From Defluviitaleaceae bacterium (GTDB taxonomy: Bacteria > Bacillota > Clostridia > Lachnospirales > WQUN01), in the NCBI GenBank assembly GCA_009788085.1, contig WQSB01000001.1, forward strand, positions 1-51,142: a stretch of DNA of 51,142 nucleotides, written 5' to 3'. Shown here piece by piece: positions 16,018 through 23,974 of the stretch. The notes beneath the pieces are model-generated. The model was given only the letters and a program-made list of their open reading frames with translations, was not told the origin of the DNA and did no database searches. Both the position numbers and the translations under genes were made by a program. The number at the start of each line of letters is the position of its first letter. Positions within the stretch are counted from its first letter, which is position 1.

Positions 16018-16527
16018 TTATATAAATGACGCTTTTAATTCGTTTTCATACTCTTTATACAGCCTTAACTCACCGCTAGTATCAAGCACTTCATCTCCAA
16101 TTTTATCCAACGCTTTGTTATTTATGCTATTGATTAAAGCGTCAACTTGGATGCCTTTTTCAGATAAATACACTGTCGCATCCTCTGCCTGAATGATGAT
16201 TTGCAATACACGCAATTCAGCTTGTGTTAGAGAGTGCTTGAACATCATCCATTTATCTGATGGGTCAATTCCCGCATTGACCAGCATATTGTATTCAATT
16301 TTAGCCAGCAACTCTATTATTTCCGAAAGCCCTATAATCAAAGCTCCTGCAACTACGCTTACAACAGCTCCAGTAAGAAATGTAGTGATTGCGATTTCAA
16401 CCCACGGCTCACCTATTGCTTGTGCAGCTTCCATTCCCAGAAAAGCTAATGCAATAGATCCAATGAGGGAAAGCACCGCAATTCCTATGCCTATATATCT
16501 TACCGCTTGCGCAATCCCGCTTCGCAC
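16018..16527 (-). CDS. Two-helix membrane protein, candidate moron
   Basis: About 169 residues, no recognised family. Two hydrophobic helices lie near the N-terminus (AVRYIGIGIAVLSLIGSIAL and IAITTFLTGAVVSVVAGALI), followed by a polar, mostly helical C-terminal domain with acidic and lysine-rich segments. GTG 16527 is the preferred start: GAGAGGGG lies nine bases upstream, while ATG 16560 has no ribosome site and would precede the predicted transcription start. It has its own extended -10 promoter and its own terminator, and breaks the conserved chaperone-tape measure order, all typical of a moron. A role in superinfection exclusion or host membrane alteration is a guess from this pattern. 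Confidence 0.65.
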   Translation of the reverse strand: MRSGIAQAVRYIGIGIAVLSLIGSIALAFLGMEAAQAIGEPWVEIAITTFLTGAVVSVVAGALIIGLSEIIELLAKIEYNMLVNAGIDPSDKWMMFKHSLTQAELRVLQIIIQAEDATVYLSEKGIQVDALINSINNKALDKIGDEVLDTSGELRLYKEYENELKASFI

Positions 16528-16555
16528 AAACCCCAACCCCTCTCGCATTTCCAAC

Positions 16556-16585
16556 ATCATACCACGAGAGGGGATTACGCACCAA
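16556..16585 (-). promoter_or_regulatory. Candidate promoter of the moron gene
   Basis: On the minus strand TTGGTG is separated by 18 bases from TATGAT, the latter preceded by TGG (extended -10). The 9-bp inverted repeat CCCCTCTCG/CGAGAGGGG (16537-16545 and 16565-16573) brackets the -10 and could be an operator that also covers the ribosome site. Confidence 0.5.
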
Positions 16586-16780
16586 CTATTTCTTGCTAAA
16601 CAACGGACACCCAAACCGCTTGGCCTCCTCCTCCATTTTAACCAGCACATACTGGTCATAGAGTATCCGTTCGCCGGGGGGCAGTTTGCGGTATTGCTCA
16701 ATAGTGCCGATGGCCGGAAACGCTGCAATGACTTCCATCATTATCCGCGTTCGCCCTCCGGCCTCGAGGAGGGCTTCCCC
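16586..16780 (-). CDS. Tail assembly chaperone C-terminal extension, reached by -1 frameshift
   Basis: A reading frame of 64 codons in the -1 frame relative to the XkdN-like gene, open from the sequence G GGG AAG at 16774-16780. After a -1 shift there the protein continues EALLEAGGRTRIMMEVIAAF, then IGTIEQYRKLPPGERILY and ends FGCPLFSKK, much more protein-like than the zero-frame end KPSSRPEGERG. The fused product would be about 230 residues. An internal ATG at 16741 overlaps the zero-frame stop (TAATG), so separate translation is the alternative. G/GT-type frameshifts before the tape measure are conserved in tailed phages. Confidence 0.65.
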   Translation of the reverse strand, partial: GEALLEAGGRTRIMMEVIAAFPAIGTIEQYRKLPPGERILYDQYVLVKMEEEAKRFGCPLFSKK

Positions 16781-17277
16781 ATCTCAATGGACTCCTCCGC
16801 AAAGCCGCTGATTTCGTCAATCAGCATAAGCACCCGTGCTTTTTCGCCGGCAAGCAGAACAAGGTCGATGAGGTCAATGCTGTCGAGAACATTCCGAGCT
16901 TGCTTAATTTTCGGGTTATCCCACACTTTTGCTTTATCCTCGTCCACGGTGGCGGCATAAATCATGTAAGACCTATACCTTGCCCCGTCGGTTTCGATGG
17001 GGATTTTAGGCTGGCCGGGCTTCGACCGGGCATACTTGGTGGCGTTACGGTGGCACTGCTGGCTTTCCTCTTCGGAAAGGGGTCGCACCCGGAACTGCAA
17101 CAGCTTTTTGCCGTTACGAGCGATTTCTACCATGCGGTAGGTGGATTCGTCATCGCTCTTTGTCATCTCCAGCAATCCAGCTAAGATTTCGTCCTCGTTC
17201 ATAAGGACTTCCTCTTGGGTCATGGGCTCGTTTTCGTGCGTGTGGTCGTAGTTTTCTACGCTTGTATTCTTAGCCAT
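16741..17277 (-). CDS. xkdN: Tail assembly chaperone, XkdN-like
   Basis: A 178-residue protein equivalent to XkdN/gpG, which binds the tape measure during tail assembly and is absent from the finished tail. It is acidic at the start (EVLMNEDEILAGLLEMTKS) and carries LLQFRVRPLSEEESQQCHRN, typical of XkdN-like chaperones, then DNPKIKQARNVLDSIDLIDL and a helical LLAGEKARVLMLIDEISGFA. GGAGG precedes ATG 17277. It follows the tube gene and carries a candidate slippery site 13 codons before its stop. Confidence 0.88.
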   Translation of the reverse strand: MAKNTSVENYDHTHENEPMTQEEVLMNEDEILAGLLEMTKSDDESTYRMVEIARNGKKLLQFRVRPLSEEESQQCHRNATKYARSKPGQPKIPIETDGARYRSYMIYAATVDEDKAKVWDNPKIKQARNVLDSIDLIDLVLLAGEKARVLMLIDEISGFAEESIEMGKPSSRPEGERG

Positions 17278-17289
17278 ATTAACCTCCGT

Positions 17290-17799
17290 TTAGTTTGTGA
17301 TATTGCGCCAGTCTTGCGCAGTGAGCCCCGGCATATCCGGGAAGAATTGCAACATCTCCGGCGTTGCATTGACACGGAAGCTCCAGTCCCGCTTTACAAT
17401 TTCGCCGGGGGTTAGATTTTGCAAGTCAATGGTGCCATCGGGTACGCAGTTGTTGTAAACTACCCGCTGGGCAAAGCCATCACGCCGCCTTAGCTTTCCC
17501 TGAAAATCGTACCCGGGAAAAAAGCCCTGCTGGAGGTCGTTAAATAACTCCGTCATCATTACATCATCACGGATTACAACCTCGGTCAGCGTGAGCGTTA
17601 CGGTATACCCGGTATTAACCGAGAATATTAACGAGCTACCCACAGGCTGGAGGTCTTGATTGGCCGGGGAAAGCTGGGCGCGGAAGGTGTCTACCTCAGC
17701 AAGGAATATATTTACACCCCTGCGCGTGGTGACAAACAACTGCCCGTCTTTACCGGAAATAACCTTTCTTACATCTAAGATGCTCTTGTCGTTTAACAT
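17290..17799 (-). CDS. xkdM: Tail tube protein, XkdM-like
   Basis: A 169-residue tail tube protein of the XkdM/DUF2001 family, polymerising as the inner tube inside the sheath. Recognisable parts are LFVTTRRGVNIFLAEVDTF near the start, PVGSSLIFSVNTGYTVTLTL (beta core), VVIRDDVMMTELFNDLQQG and FQGKLRRRDGFAQRVVYNNC, and DWSFRVNATPEMLQFF at the end. Length matches the family (about 145-170). The sheath gene lies directly upstream. Confidence 0.92.
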   Translation of the reverse strand: MLNDKSILDVRKVISGKDGQLFVTTRRGVNIFLAEVDTFRAQLSPANQDLQPVGSSLIFSVNTGYTVTLTLTEVVIRDDVMMTELFNDLQQGFFPGYDFQGKLRRRDGFAQRVVYNNCVPDGTIDLQNLTPGEIVKRDWSFRVNATPEMLQFFPDMPGLTAQDWRNITN

Positions 17800-17815
17800 C
17801 GTCTATCCTCCCTCC

Positions 17816-19255
17816 TTATAGCGGCGCAAAGCGGAAACCAAAGGCATAGTACCCTTTTTCCAGTGCGTCGATGTCGTCTACAAACACCCTAAACCATGCG
17901 CTGTCGCCCTGGGGTGCGTTGTCGGGGTCAATTTCAACATATGCGCCGGGCAGAAGTTTTCCCTCAGCCACCATTGCATTACACACGTTGTTGCCCAACT
18001 GGATGACCGTCATGCGGCCATCGTCATCATTGTTGATTCGCCCCATGAGCGGGTCAATGGTACGGACGATGCGGTCAAACAGCTCAAAGCGAACTTTGGC
18101 GCGTTTGATTTTCTTCCACCCCACATCTTGTGTGCCGCGAGGAAGGACGAGGGTATTGATGCCCTGCTCCACCCACACGGTGTTAGCCGCACTACGGGAG
18201 AACAGCAGCATCCCGCTTAATAGCGCAGATTCAATTTGGTGGTTGCGCAGGACTTCGCTCAAATCCACCGCATTGGTTACCCCGAGCCGGGTTATGGCCT
18301 CGTTGGAAGGTGTACCCGCAATCATGCCGGCAACCCGCGCCGCCGCCAAGTACCCCTGATGGGTATCGCCAGACATGTCAACAAACCCGTTACCGACATA
18401 CACCATTTGATAATCGTTGTATGCGGCGGCGTGAAGTTTGCGTGTGTCAAAGGGAACTGCGTCGTCCCCGGTCCCCGGCTCACCAATTACACCAAAGGTG
18501 AAAGCACCATTTTGGAATATCCGGTTAAGGAACATCTGCGTCATCATGTGAATGGCTGTGTCGTTGGTGTCAATGGAAAGTACGTTCCACCGCTCGGACT
18601 CTAGCACTTCATATGCCCGCGAATAGGCAGCCACATTAATAACCGGGTCAGTGCCGGGGGTGATGGGGGTTTGCGTAACTGTTGCCAATGCCCCGGTGTT
18701 GGTTGCTACTCTCACCAGCTTAAAGTAATTACTGCCACGGGCAGCCACGGCTTCCATCAGCGCATCCACTTGACCTGCGAGGTCTGTAGATGCAAAGGTA
18801 AACCGCTCAATAGCCTCCGTACCATCAGTGAGCAAGAATTCACTCAAATTGTCGGGGTCGGCCAGGGTGGGGCGTATGGTGGCAAAGAATGCGCGGCTTC
18901 CGGGGTACAGCATGACAATATTTACTGCCGAGATGTTATCATCGTCGTACAACGTCAAATTGCCTTCTGTGCCACCGCTACCCAAGCGGATGCCGATAGC
19001 CCGGCGTGTGCCGCCTCGGAATTGCTCAAAGGGGACTTCCGTTGTGCTGTTGGGTCCGCCGTCGCCATAGAATCGGGCAATATCTTCATGCCCCTCAAAT
19101 ATCATGGGTTTATCCAGCGGCCCCCAGTCAGAACGAAACACCGATGCACAAACGCCGGGGTCTGCCCCGGCTATGGGTCGTAAACCACGATTCCAATATC
19201 GCAAATAGGTGCCGGGTCGCACCTTCTGCTCACCGATAATAAAAAAGCCGGACAT
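17816..19255 (-). CDS. xkdK: Contractile tail sheath protein, XkdK-like
   Basis: A 479-residue sheath subunit, which contracts to drive the tube through the envelope. Key features are an N-terminal FFIIGEQKVRPGTYLRYWNR (the classical start of XkdK-type sheaths), FRGGTRRAIGIRLGSGGTEG, a central variable insertion domain, VAGMIAGTPSNEAITRLGVT and the conserved C-terminal half with KKIKRAKVRFELFDRIVRTI and NVCNAMVAEGKLLPGAYVEI. Its presence defines the phage as a myovirus. Full length for the family. Confidence 0.95.
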   Translation of the reverse strand: MSGFFIIGEQKVRPGTYLRYWNRGLRPIAGADPGVCASVFRSDWGPLDKPMIFEGHEDIARFYGDGGPNSTTEVPFEQFRGGTRRAIGIRLGSGGTEGNLTLYDDDNISAVNIVMLYPGSRAFFATIRPTLADPDNLSEFLLTDGTEAIERFTFASTDLAGQVDALMEAVAARGSNYFKLVRVATNTGALATVTQTPITPGTDPVINVAAYSRAYEVLESERWNVLSIDTNDTAIHMMTQMFLNRIFQNGAFTFGVIGEPGTGDDAVPFDTRKLHAAAYNDYQMVYVGNGFVDMSGDTHQGYLAAARVAGMIAGTPSNEAITRLGVTNAVDLSEVLRNHQIESALLSGMLLFSRSAANTVWVEQGINTLVLPRGTQDVGWKKIKRAKVRFELFDRIVRTIDPLMGRINNDDDGRMTVIQLGNNVCNAMVAEGKLLPGAYVEIDPDNAPQGDSAWFRVFVDDIDALEKGYYAFGFRFAPL

Positions 19256-19471
19256 TTACTTCACCTTCCTTTCCGAAAATGCTTTGACTATGGTCTTGGC
19301 CTCTGTCAAAGTGCATTTTTCTTTTTTCGCCAGCTTGAGGGCGGCCATCACCAACTCGGGGGCGAAATCAAAGTGCTGCCATGCCGCATCTGCCAATTCA
19401 CTGGCATGATAAACGGACTCCACCACAGGCGGTTTTTTATCCGCCGGGGGATTTTTCGTTGTTTCTTTCAT
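19256..19471 (-). CDS. Small unknown protein between tail terminator and sheath
   Basis: A 71-residue, mainly helical protein with a Lys/Pro-rich N-terminus and a C-terminal helical domain (LADAAWQHFDFAPELVMAAL then KCTLTEAKTIVKAFSERKVK). Small proteins of this type occur at the same place in PBSX-like tails, but no function is recognised. It starts inside the end of the tail-terminator gene (35-nt overlap) with GGAGG upstream and abuts the sheath start. Confidence 0.7.
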   Translation of the reverse strand: MKETTKNPPADKKPPVVESVYHASELADAAWQHFDFAPELVMAALKLAKKEKCTLTEAKTIVKAFSERKVK

Positions 19472-20393
19472 GTAGCGTTACCTCCATTCCGAATGATTGA
19501 TTTGCGATTTGCATGTTTCCGACAGTCAAGCCAGCCTCCAGTTTCCTATGAGATGCCAGCACCCCATATTGGCCGGACAAAACAAGTTGCCCCTCCCGCA
19601 GGGGGTCTGCGGCGTGTCGGATTTTTATTTGCTTTGCCAGCATGGGAGAGCCATCAAGCAGGACAACTTCACCCCAAAGCTGGATTAATTCAATTAATGC
19701 CTTTGTCCAGCGGTTACGCTCCGGCACACTAACTGCAATCAGATGAGCGGCAAATTCCCCCGTGTACCAATTAACTGCGAAGGACTGTCTGTCGCTTGAA
19801 GCGGCACTTTCAAACCGCCAATAGAGAGCCGGATTTTTATCCGTAGGCTTCCATAGGGGGGGTATTTCGCCGTAACCGATAACCGTTACATCCGGGAAGT
19901 TTGCTTTTGTCCACGCATTTAATCCAAGTATTGGATCGGGGTCGGTGGTTAACTGCTCCGGGAAGGATAGGAGGTCAAAGGTTACTGATATGCCGAATAC
20001 CTCGGGGGATGTGTTGCCACCCTGGGTAGAGGGCATCTCGAAGTTAAACGCCTCAGATAGATTCCATAACGCACACACCGTAGGCTGGCCTTGTGGCGTG
20101 TAAAATGTGCCGTCTATCAGCTCAATCACGCGCTTTTCAATATCCTCGGGCATTGCCACGCTTTCACTGGTTGCCCAAATATTGACCACCATAAGCCCAG
20201 AGGATTTGCGCTCCGGGTCATAGCGCATGTCGATGTTGTAATCTATTCGAGGAAAGCACGGTTTCCGCCATCCGGGGTCTGTGTCCTGCGGAGCTTTTTG
20301 AAAGAAAAAGGCGGGCTTGCCCTTGTACTCGGTCAACATGCCCGCCATTTGCGCGTCACTTCGGATTTGTTGTGCTAAAAGCCCGTCAAGCAT
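19437..20393 (-). CDS. Tail completion/terminator-type protein
   Basis: A 318-residue protein in the place of the tail terminator, between gp10-like/head proteins and the sheath. The first 160 residues have the layout of tail-terminator proteins (IDYNIDMRYDPERKSSGLMV, EDIEKRVIELIDGTFYTP, then VFGISVTFDLLSFPEQ). The second half (ALYWRFESAASSDRQSFAVN, RWTKALIELIQLWGEVVLLD) is an extra domain of unknown role, making it about twice the usual size. It overlaps the next gene by 35 nt. Function is by position and weak similarity. Confidence 0.6.
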   Translation of the reverse strand: MLDGLLAQQIRSDAQMAGMLTEYKGKPAFFFQKAPQDTDPGWRKPCFPRIDYNIDMRYDPERKSSGLMVVNIWATSESVAMPEDIEKRVIELIDGTFYTPQGQPTVCALWNLSEAFNFEMPSTQGGNTSPEVFGISVTFDLLSFPEQLTTDPDPILGLNAWTKANFPDVTVIGYGEIPPLWKPTDKNPALYWRFESAASSDRQSFAVNWYTGEFAAHLIAVSVPERNRWTKALIELIQLWGEVVLLDGSPMLAKQIKIRHAADPLREGQLVLSGQYGVLASHRKLEAGLTVGNMQIANQSFGMEVTLHERNNEKSPGG

Positions 20394-20676
20394 TACCTGC
20401 CCCGTTTGCAGCCGGATTGTAATTGATGGTTACAAGGTCGGACGACCACCATATTTCCCACACGCCGATTGCCACATCACCCGCTTCGATGGTGAAAAAG
20501 CTGGTGGCGGTGTTTTGTACGTTGCTAAACAGGATTTGCACCTGTGACGGCTCTACGCGGGTGACAATACCATTGCGAAGCACTGTTTCGTTTGCCCGGC
20601 GGATGCGGATTAAATCTCCACGCGCTATGATGTTCTTATCAAACATGGGGACAGCTTGGTTTACTACCAATGCCAT
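20386..20676 (-). CDS. Small beta-rich head-tail joining protein, unknown
   Basis: A 96-residue protein of mainly beta composition (RGDLIRIRRANETVLRNGIV, RVEPSQVQILFSNVQN, TSFFTIEAGDVAIGVWEIWW). ATG 20676 has AAAGGAG eight bases before it; the longer reading begins at a GTG within that region. It lies between a gp10-like protein and the tail completion gene and overlaps the latter by 8 nt. SH3/OB-like folds of this size occur in head-tail joining regions, but no family is recognised. Confidence 0.65.
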   Translation of the reverse strand: MALVVNQAVPMFDKNIIARGDLIRIRRANETVLRNGIVTRVEPSQVQILFSNVQNTATSFFTIEAGDVAIGVWEIWWSSDLVTINYNPAANGAGNA

Positions 20677-20691
20677 AAAAACCACTCCTTT

Positions 20692-21135
20692 CTACAGATT
20701 AAAAGGCTTGCGGAATACCCGCATTATTTCCGGCATTGCCCGGTCGCGGATGGATTGCTTGAACGGTCGCGGGGCCATTTTGCGAGTTCCGTTTTCCAAC
20801 AAGTCACCTAAAAGCCAGCGACCTACTTTCAAACTGCTAACAATAGCCGATATTGCCCTGAAGCGGCTTCCATGTTTTTCAACATGGGTTTGCGGCCTCC
20901 ATGACATTCTAAATATCCCCGTTCTTACTGCCGGAGCTTCTCCCGGAGCCGATGCCGTCCACCGTCGGCGGGTATGCGGAACGCGATATTTAATTCCACT
21001 GCGTTGTCCACGAAGCACATGGAGCGATGCGCTGCGCAAGTGGTTACTTGCCTGTGAAGAACGACTAATCACTTCGCGTTGCACGTTGGAAACCACCCCG
21101 CGTACACGGGGAGCGATTGATTGCGCTACTCCCAT
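20692..21135 (-). CDS. HK97 gp10-like tail-component protein
   Basis: A 147-residue basic protein of the gp10/minor tail type. The pattern ASAPGEAPAVRTGIFRMSW (the SxPGxxP..TG.L motif of this family) followed by LENGTRKMAPRPFKQSIRDR (the GT.kM..RPF motif) is diagnostic. Start ATG 21135 overlaps the stop of the preceding gene as TGATG. It lies between the head-closure protein and the tail terminator, as expected for a neck or tail-completion component. Confidence 0.85.
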   Translation of the reverse strand: MGVAQSIAPRVRGVVSNVQREVISRSSQASNHLRSASLHVLRGQRSGIKYRVPHTRRRWTASAPGEAPAVRTGIFRMSWRPQTHVEKHGSRFRAISAIVSSLKVGRWLLGDLLENGTRKMAPRPFKQSIRDRAMPEIMRVFRKPFNL

Positions 21136-21506
21136 CAGTTGCTCACATCCCTTCGGTCGTTGCAATAAAATATGTTCCAGTGGCTTATATCGCCCGGATC
21201 ATATGGAATTGGCGCAACATAATAACGCTGCCCTGTGTCGGTGCGTTCAAACATACAACCGGGCAAAACCGTAAACGGTGGCCGATGTTGCATGATTATT
21301 TTGTGGCTCACAGGATGATTAAGCTGCCGCCAGCGTTGGGTCTCTTCAGGCCGGGCTTGTGCCAAAATAGCCTTTATATTCCCAAGCGGTACATACTGGT
21401 TAACCAATCCCTCGCGGCCATTGTCGGTGCCACGGGTTTCCGGCGCATATACGGTAAATCCCCGCAATTCTTGCCCCGGCAACATCATGACATTTCCAGA
21501 AAACAT
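21135..21506 (-). CDS. Head closure/stopper protein
   Basis: A 123-residue beta-rich protein in the position of the SPP1 gp16-like head closure protein, which plugs the connector after packaging. Elements are VMMLPGQELRGFTVYAPETR at the start and VLPGCMFERTDTGQRYYVAP in the second half, a pattern common in phage head-tail adaptors. The gp10-like gene starts on its stop codon. Family assignment is by position and general pattern. Confidence 0.62.
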   Translation of the reverse strand: MFSGNVMMLPGQELRGFTVYAPETRGTDNGREGLVNQYVPLGNIKAILAQARPEETQRWRQLNHPVSHKIIMQHRPPFTVLPGCMFERTDTGQRYYVAPIPYDPGDISHWNIFYCNDRRDVSN

Positions 21507-21517
21507 GCCGCACCTCC

Positions 21518-21970
21518 TTAATCACCCATATTGTGGAAAGGGAACGCATTGCCTTTTTGTCCGGCAAGTTGCGCCCGGCGGTTGGGCATCATGTCCGTGT
21601 GGAAATACGGGTGTTTTCGCGCCGCGCTGTCGGCCATGGAGGGGACACATGAGTTGGCAAGCCACTCCTTGCGTAGCATCTCATATAAAGCCTTCCAATG
21701 TTCCGCTCGGTCACCCAAACCATAAGTCAGCACATCAATTTTCGTGTTGACTTGGTAGGATAGCTTGAGCAGGATAGCTTCCAAGATGTTAAGTTTGGCA
21801 CCTAGCCATGCACGTTTTCCGTGGGCAATACCCTCCAGCATTGCCGTGTATTCCTCGTCAGAGAGGGCGCAGGTTGTCGCGCCCCCTTCAACCGAGGTGT
21901 CACCCAGCTCAAATCGCATCTGGTCTTTGCCATACTTGCGGATTTGAGTGGGGTCATAAGAAAATGTCAT
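21518..21970 (-). CDS. Head-tail connector (adaptor) protein
   Basis: A 150-residue mainly helical protein in the gp6/SPP1 gp15-like adaptor slot directly after the capsid genes. MTFSYDPTQIRKYGKDQMRF and ELGDTSVEGGATTCALSDEE followed by LSDEEYTAMLEGI resemble adaptor N-termini (RY.lgDt....l.DeeI...). KLNILEAILLKLSYQVNTKI is the central helix. It should sit between portal and head-closure rings. Confidence 0.72.
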   Translation of the reverse strand: MTFSYDPTQIRKYGKDQMRFELGDTSVEGGATTCALSDEEYTAMLEGIAHGKRAWLGAKLNILEAILLKLSYQVNTKIDVLTYGLGDRAEHWKALYEMLRKEWLANSCVPSMADSAARKHPYFHTDMMPNRRAQLAGQKGNAFPFHNMGD

Positions 21971-21974
21971 AAAA

Positions 21975-22481
21975 TCACCCCTTATGGGTGTTCATGTGAG
22001 CAGTTAGTCCTCGTTGCGAAGAAAATGAGCGGTCACACTCCGGGCAGGGGAAAGGCAGGTCTTTTTTGTCGCTCCCCGGGTCATTGATGGCATCGTCCTC
22101 TTCGAGGTCGCCCTCTGAGCCGTCGTTGCCTTCGGGGTCGTCTTGTGGCGGGTTGCTTCCCTCTGCTTCGATTTTCGCAACAGTCTCCGTTAAAAACTTC
22201 ACGCGACTCATGCATTCAATCATGCGCTCGGCAAAGCTGGGTGGGTCGCCTTCGTGGGTTACCCCCAATGCACTTTCTAGTCCTTCCAAAAGCCCCGTAA
22301 ACGCTTCGATGGTTTTGTTCATGTCTGCGTCGGGGGGTGCATCAGCAGGGGCAATAGCAATGCGGCCGCTTTCAATGAGCCTTTTTGCGCTCCCGGGGGC
22401 GATTACGTCGCCGGGGATTTCCTCGCCAATCACATACGCCCTGTCGAAGGTGACAGGGCGCGTAGCTACATATTTAACCAT
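21975..22481 (-). CDS. Head-module protein with C-terminal C2H2 zinc finger
   Basis: A 168-residue protein after the capsid gene. The N-terminus (VKYVATRPVTFDRAYVIGEE then PGSAKRLIESGRIAI) resembles small YqbF-type head proteins. The middle is helical, then a very acidic linker (DDPEGNDGSEGDLEEDD). The last 25 residues form a textbook C2H2 finger: C147, C150, H163 and H167, numbered from a possible GTG at 22484, with spacing C-x2-C-x12-H-x3-H (CPECDRSFSSQRGLTAHMNT). ATG 22481 has GGGGG seven bases before. It could bind DNA, protein or capsid; zinc binding is inferred. Confidence 0.8.
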   Translation of the reverse strand: MVKYVATRPVTFDRAYVIGEEIPGDVIAPGSAKRLIESGRIAIAPADAPPDADMNKTIEAFTGLLEGLESALGVTHEGDPPSFAERMIECMSRVKFLTETVAKIEAEGSNPPQDDPEGNDGSEGDLEEDDAINDPGSDKKDLPFPCPECDRSFSSQRGLTAHMNTHKG

Positions 22482-22492
22482 CACGACACCCC

Positions 22493-23557
22493 CTATTGTC
22501 CGGGGAGGGTAATGGTGCGGTTGGCAGGGCTTACGCAGTTCTTAAGGAACACGCCCAAGTCCGGCGCGGCAATTTGGTGGTCGGTGGAAAGCAAGCCTTC
22601 CATGAAATCGGTGTGCGATGCCGGGTTGCCCTGATATTGCTGCATGGCAATATATTGCCCATTACCCAGCATATCCCATGCGAAGGTGTAACCAGCACTG
22701 GGCTCTTCGATGGCCGGGGCATTCGTGGTGTAGCACAATAGCAAGCTATTGGGGTCACACACGAATTGCAGGTCGTTGTCTTTACCCATAGGGGCCTTAT
22801 TCACAACGGACTCCGCTACCACATATTCGTCAACGCCAAACAACTGCGCCAGCACGTTTTCCGTCACGTTTGCGGGGTTGGCTTCGCTTCCCTGGTATTT
22901 AATGCGCTCTAAGATGGCCGGGTTGGTTTTCAATTTGGCATGGGCATTCATACCGATGCCAATTTTATTAGGCTTCCGCAGGCCGAACATACGCATGGCG
23001 ACCGTCAAGCTGTAGAACAGTTGCACCGGGTCGCAGTTGTCGTTGTCAAAATACCAAAACTGGTTGCCGGTGGGGGTAGTGTCCGTGCCTTCGTACACAT
23101 GGGTCCACGATGCGGGGTTGAAATATTTATTCGCCCACAGCACATCAAGGTGCAGGTTCATCTGCTCGGCAACAAAGCGCGCTTTACCACGGCGGGGGTC
23201 AATCGGACCCGGCGCGTTAGTACGCTGGAAGTTGACGGCAGAGATGCGGTCTATCCCCGTGATTACTTGGTCAACCTTGCAATCGTAGGAATGGTCGAGC
23301 TTGCCGAACACCGTCGGAGCTACATGACCGAATTCGGGCTTGCGGCCTACACCCAGCCGGGTAAGGTCGCCCTTGTCAAATTCGTAAAATTTGGCCGTGC
23401 TTAACGGCACCGGGACGATGGGGAACAGTCTGCGGGAAATAAACCCCGCCGCCGATTGGAAAAACGCCAGACACAGATTGGTAAGGTAAATGTGCGGCTG
23501 GAATATTCCCTTTTGGATGCTTTCTTGGATTTGTGCGTTTGTTAATTGCTCATTCAT
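22493..23557 (-). CDS. Major capsid protein
   Basis: A 354-residue capsid subunit of the HK97 fold, likely in the major capsid protein E group. FISRRLFPIVPVPLSTAKFY with FDKGDLTRLGVGRKPEFGHV at the start is typical; NKIGIGMNAHAKLKTNPAIL and ILERIKYQGSEANPANVTEN, then AQLFGVDEYVVAESVVNKA match the gpE-like central region. It follows the decoration and scaffold genes, the expected order. No obvious cleaved N-terminal delta domain; scaffold is supplied separately. Confidence 0.93.
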   Translation of the reverse strand: MNEQLTNAQIQESIQKGIFQPHIYLTNLCLAFFQSAAGFISRRLFPIVPVPLSTAKFYEFDKGDLTRLGVGRKPEFGHVAPTVFGKLDHSYDCKVDQVITGIDRISAVNFQRTNAPGPIDPRRGKARFVAEQMNLHLDVLWANKYFNPASWTHVYEGTDTTPTGNQFWYFDNDNCDPVQLFYSLTVAMRMFGLRKPNKIGIGMNAHAKLKTNPAILERIKYQGSEANPANVTENVLAQLFGVDEYVVAESVVNKAPMGKDNDLQFVCDPNSLLLCYTTNAPAIEEPSAGYTFAWDMLGNGQYIAMQQYQGNPASHTDFMEGLLSTDHQIAAPDLGVFLKNCVSPANRTITLPGQ

Positions 23558-23572
23558 GTCCTTTTCCCTCCT

Positions 23573-23974
23573 CTAGGCCGCGTAGCCCATAAAGTTTATT
23601 TGCACTTGGATAATTTCGCCCGGCGCACCTGCAGCGGTAAAAGCCCTGCCGAAAATACCGTCGCCGGATGTAGCCGGTACTACTACGCCGTCGGCGTTAA
23701 CCGTTAGCAGGTCACCTTTGGCGATAATCGCCCCGGCCTCCACAAGGCCGATGTTTTTTATCAGAATGGATACTTGCGCTCCAGCGGTGAGCGGCTCCAT
23801 AGTGCTACTCAGCACCACGCCAATGGCGGCATCGCCAGCGGTGGCAAGGACTACATTGCCATTCGTATCGTACATGACGGCACGGTGAGGCACATTGGTC
23901 ATGTCGGCCCCCAGCGTTTCCGCAATGGTGGGGGAGTTATTTATCATGGCGTTAAATCTTCTTACACCGGCCAT
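23573..23974 (-). CDS. Capsid decoration/cement protein (DUF2190-like)
   Basis: A 133-residue Gly/Val/Ala-rich beta protein with the layout of DUF2190 capsid cement proteins: RAVMYDTNGNVVLATAGDAA, then AGAIIAKGDLLTVNADGVVV and a C-terminal GEIIQVQINFMG. Such trimers bind the capsid surface and stabilise it. It starts one base into the scaffold stop region and precedes the major capsid gene. Confidence 0.85.
   Translation of the reverse strand: MAGVRRFNAMINNSPTIAETLGADMTNVPHRAVMYDTNGNVVLATAGDAAIGVVLSSTMEPLTAGAQVSILIKNIGLVEAGAIIAKGDLLTVNADGVVVPATSGDGIFGRAFTAAGAPGEIIQVQINFMGYAA

Noticed and set aside
16528-16728. N-terminal extension of the moron gene
   Set aside because: It overlaps the chaperone frameshift extension, is Arg/Cys/Trp-rich and lacks a ribosome site.
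20423-21274. 283-codon plus-strand frame over the gp10-like region
   Set aside because: Antisense to three well-supported overlapping genes with correct order and ribosome sites.
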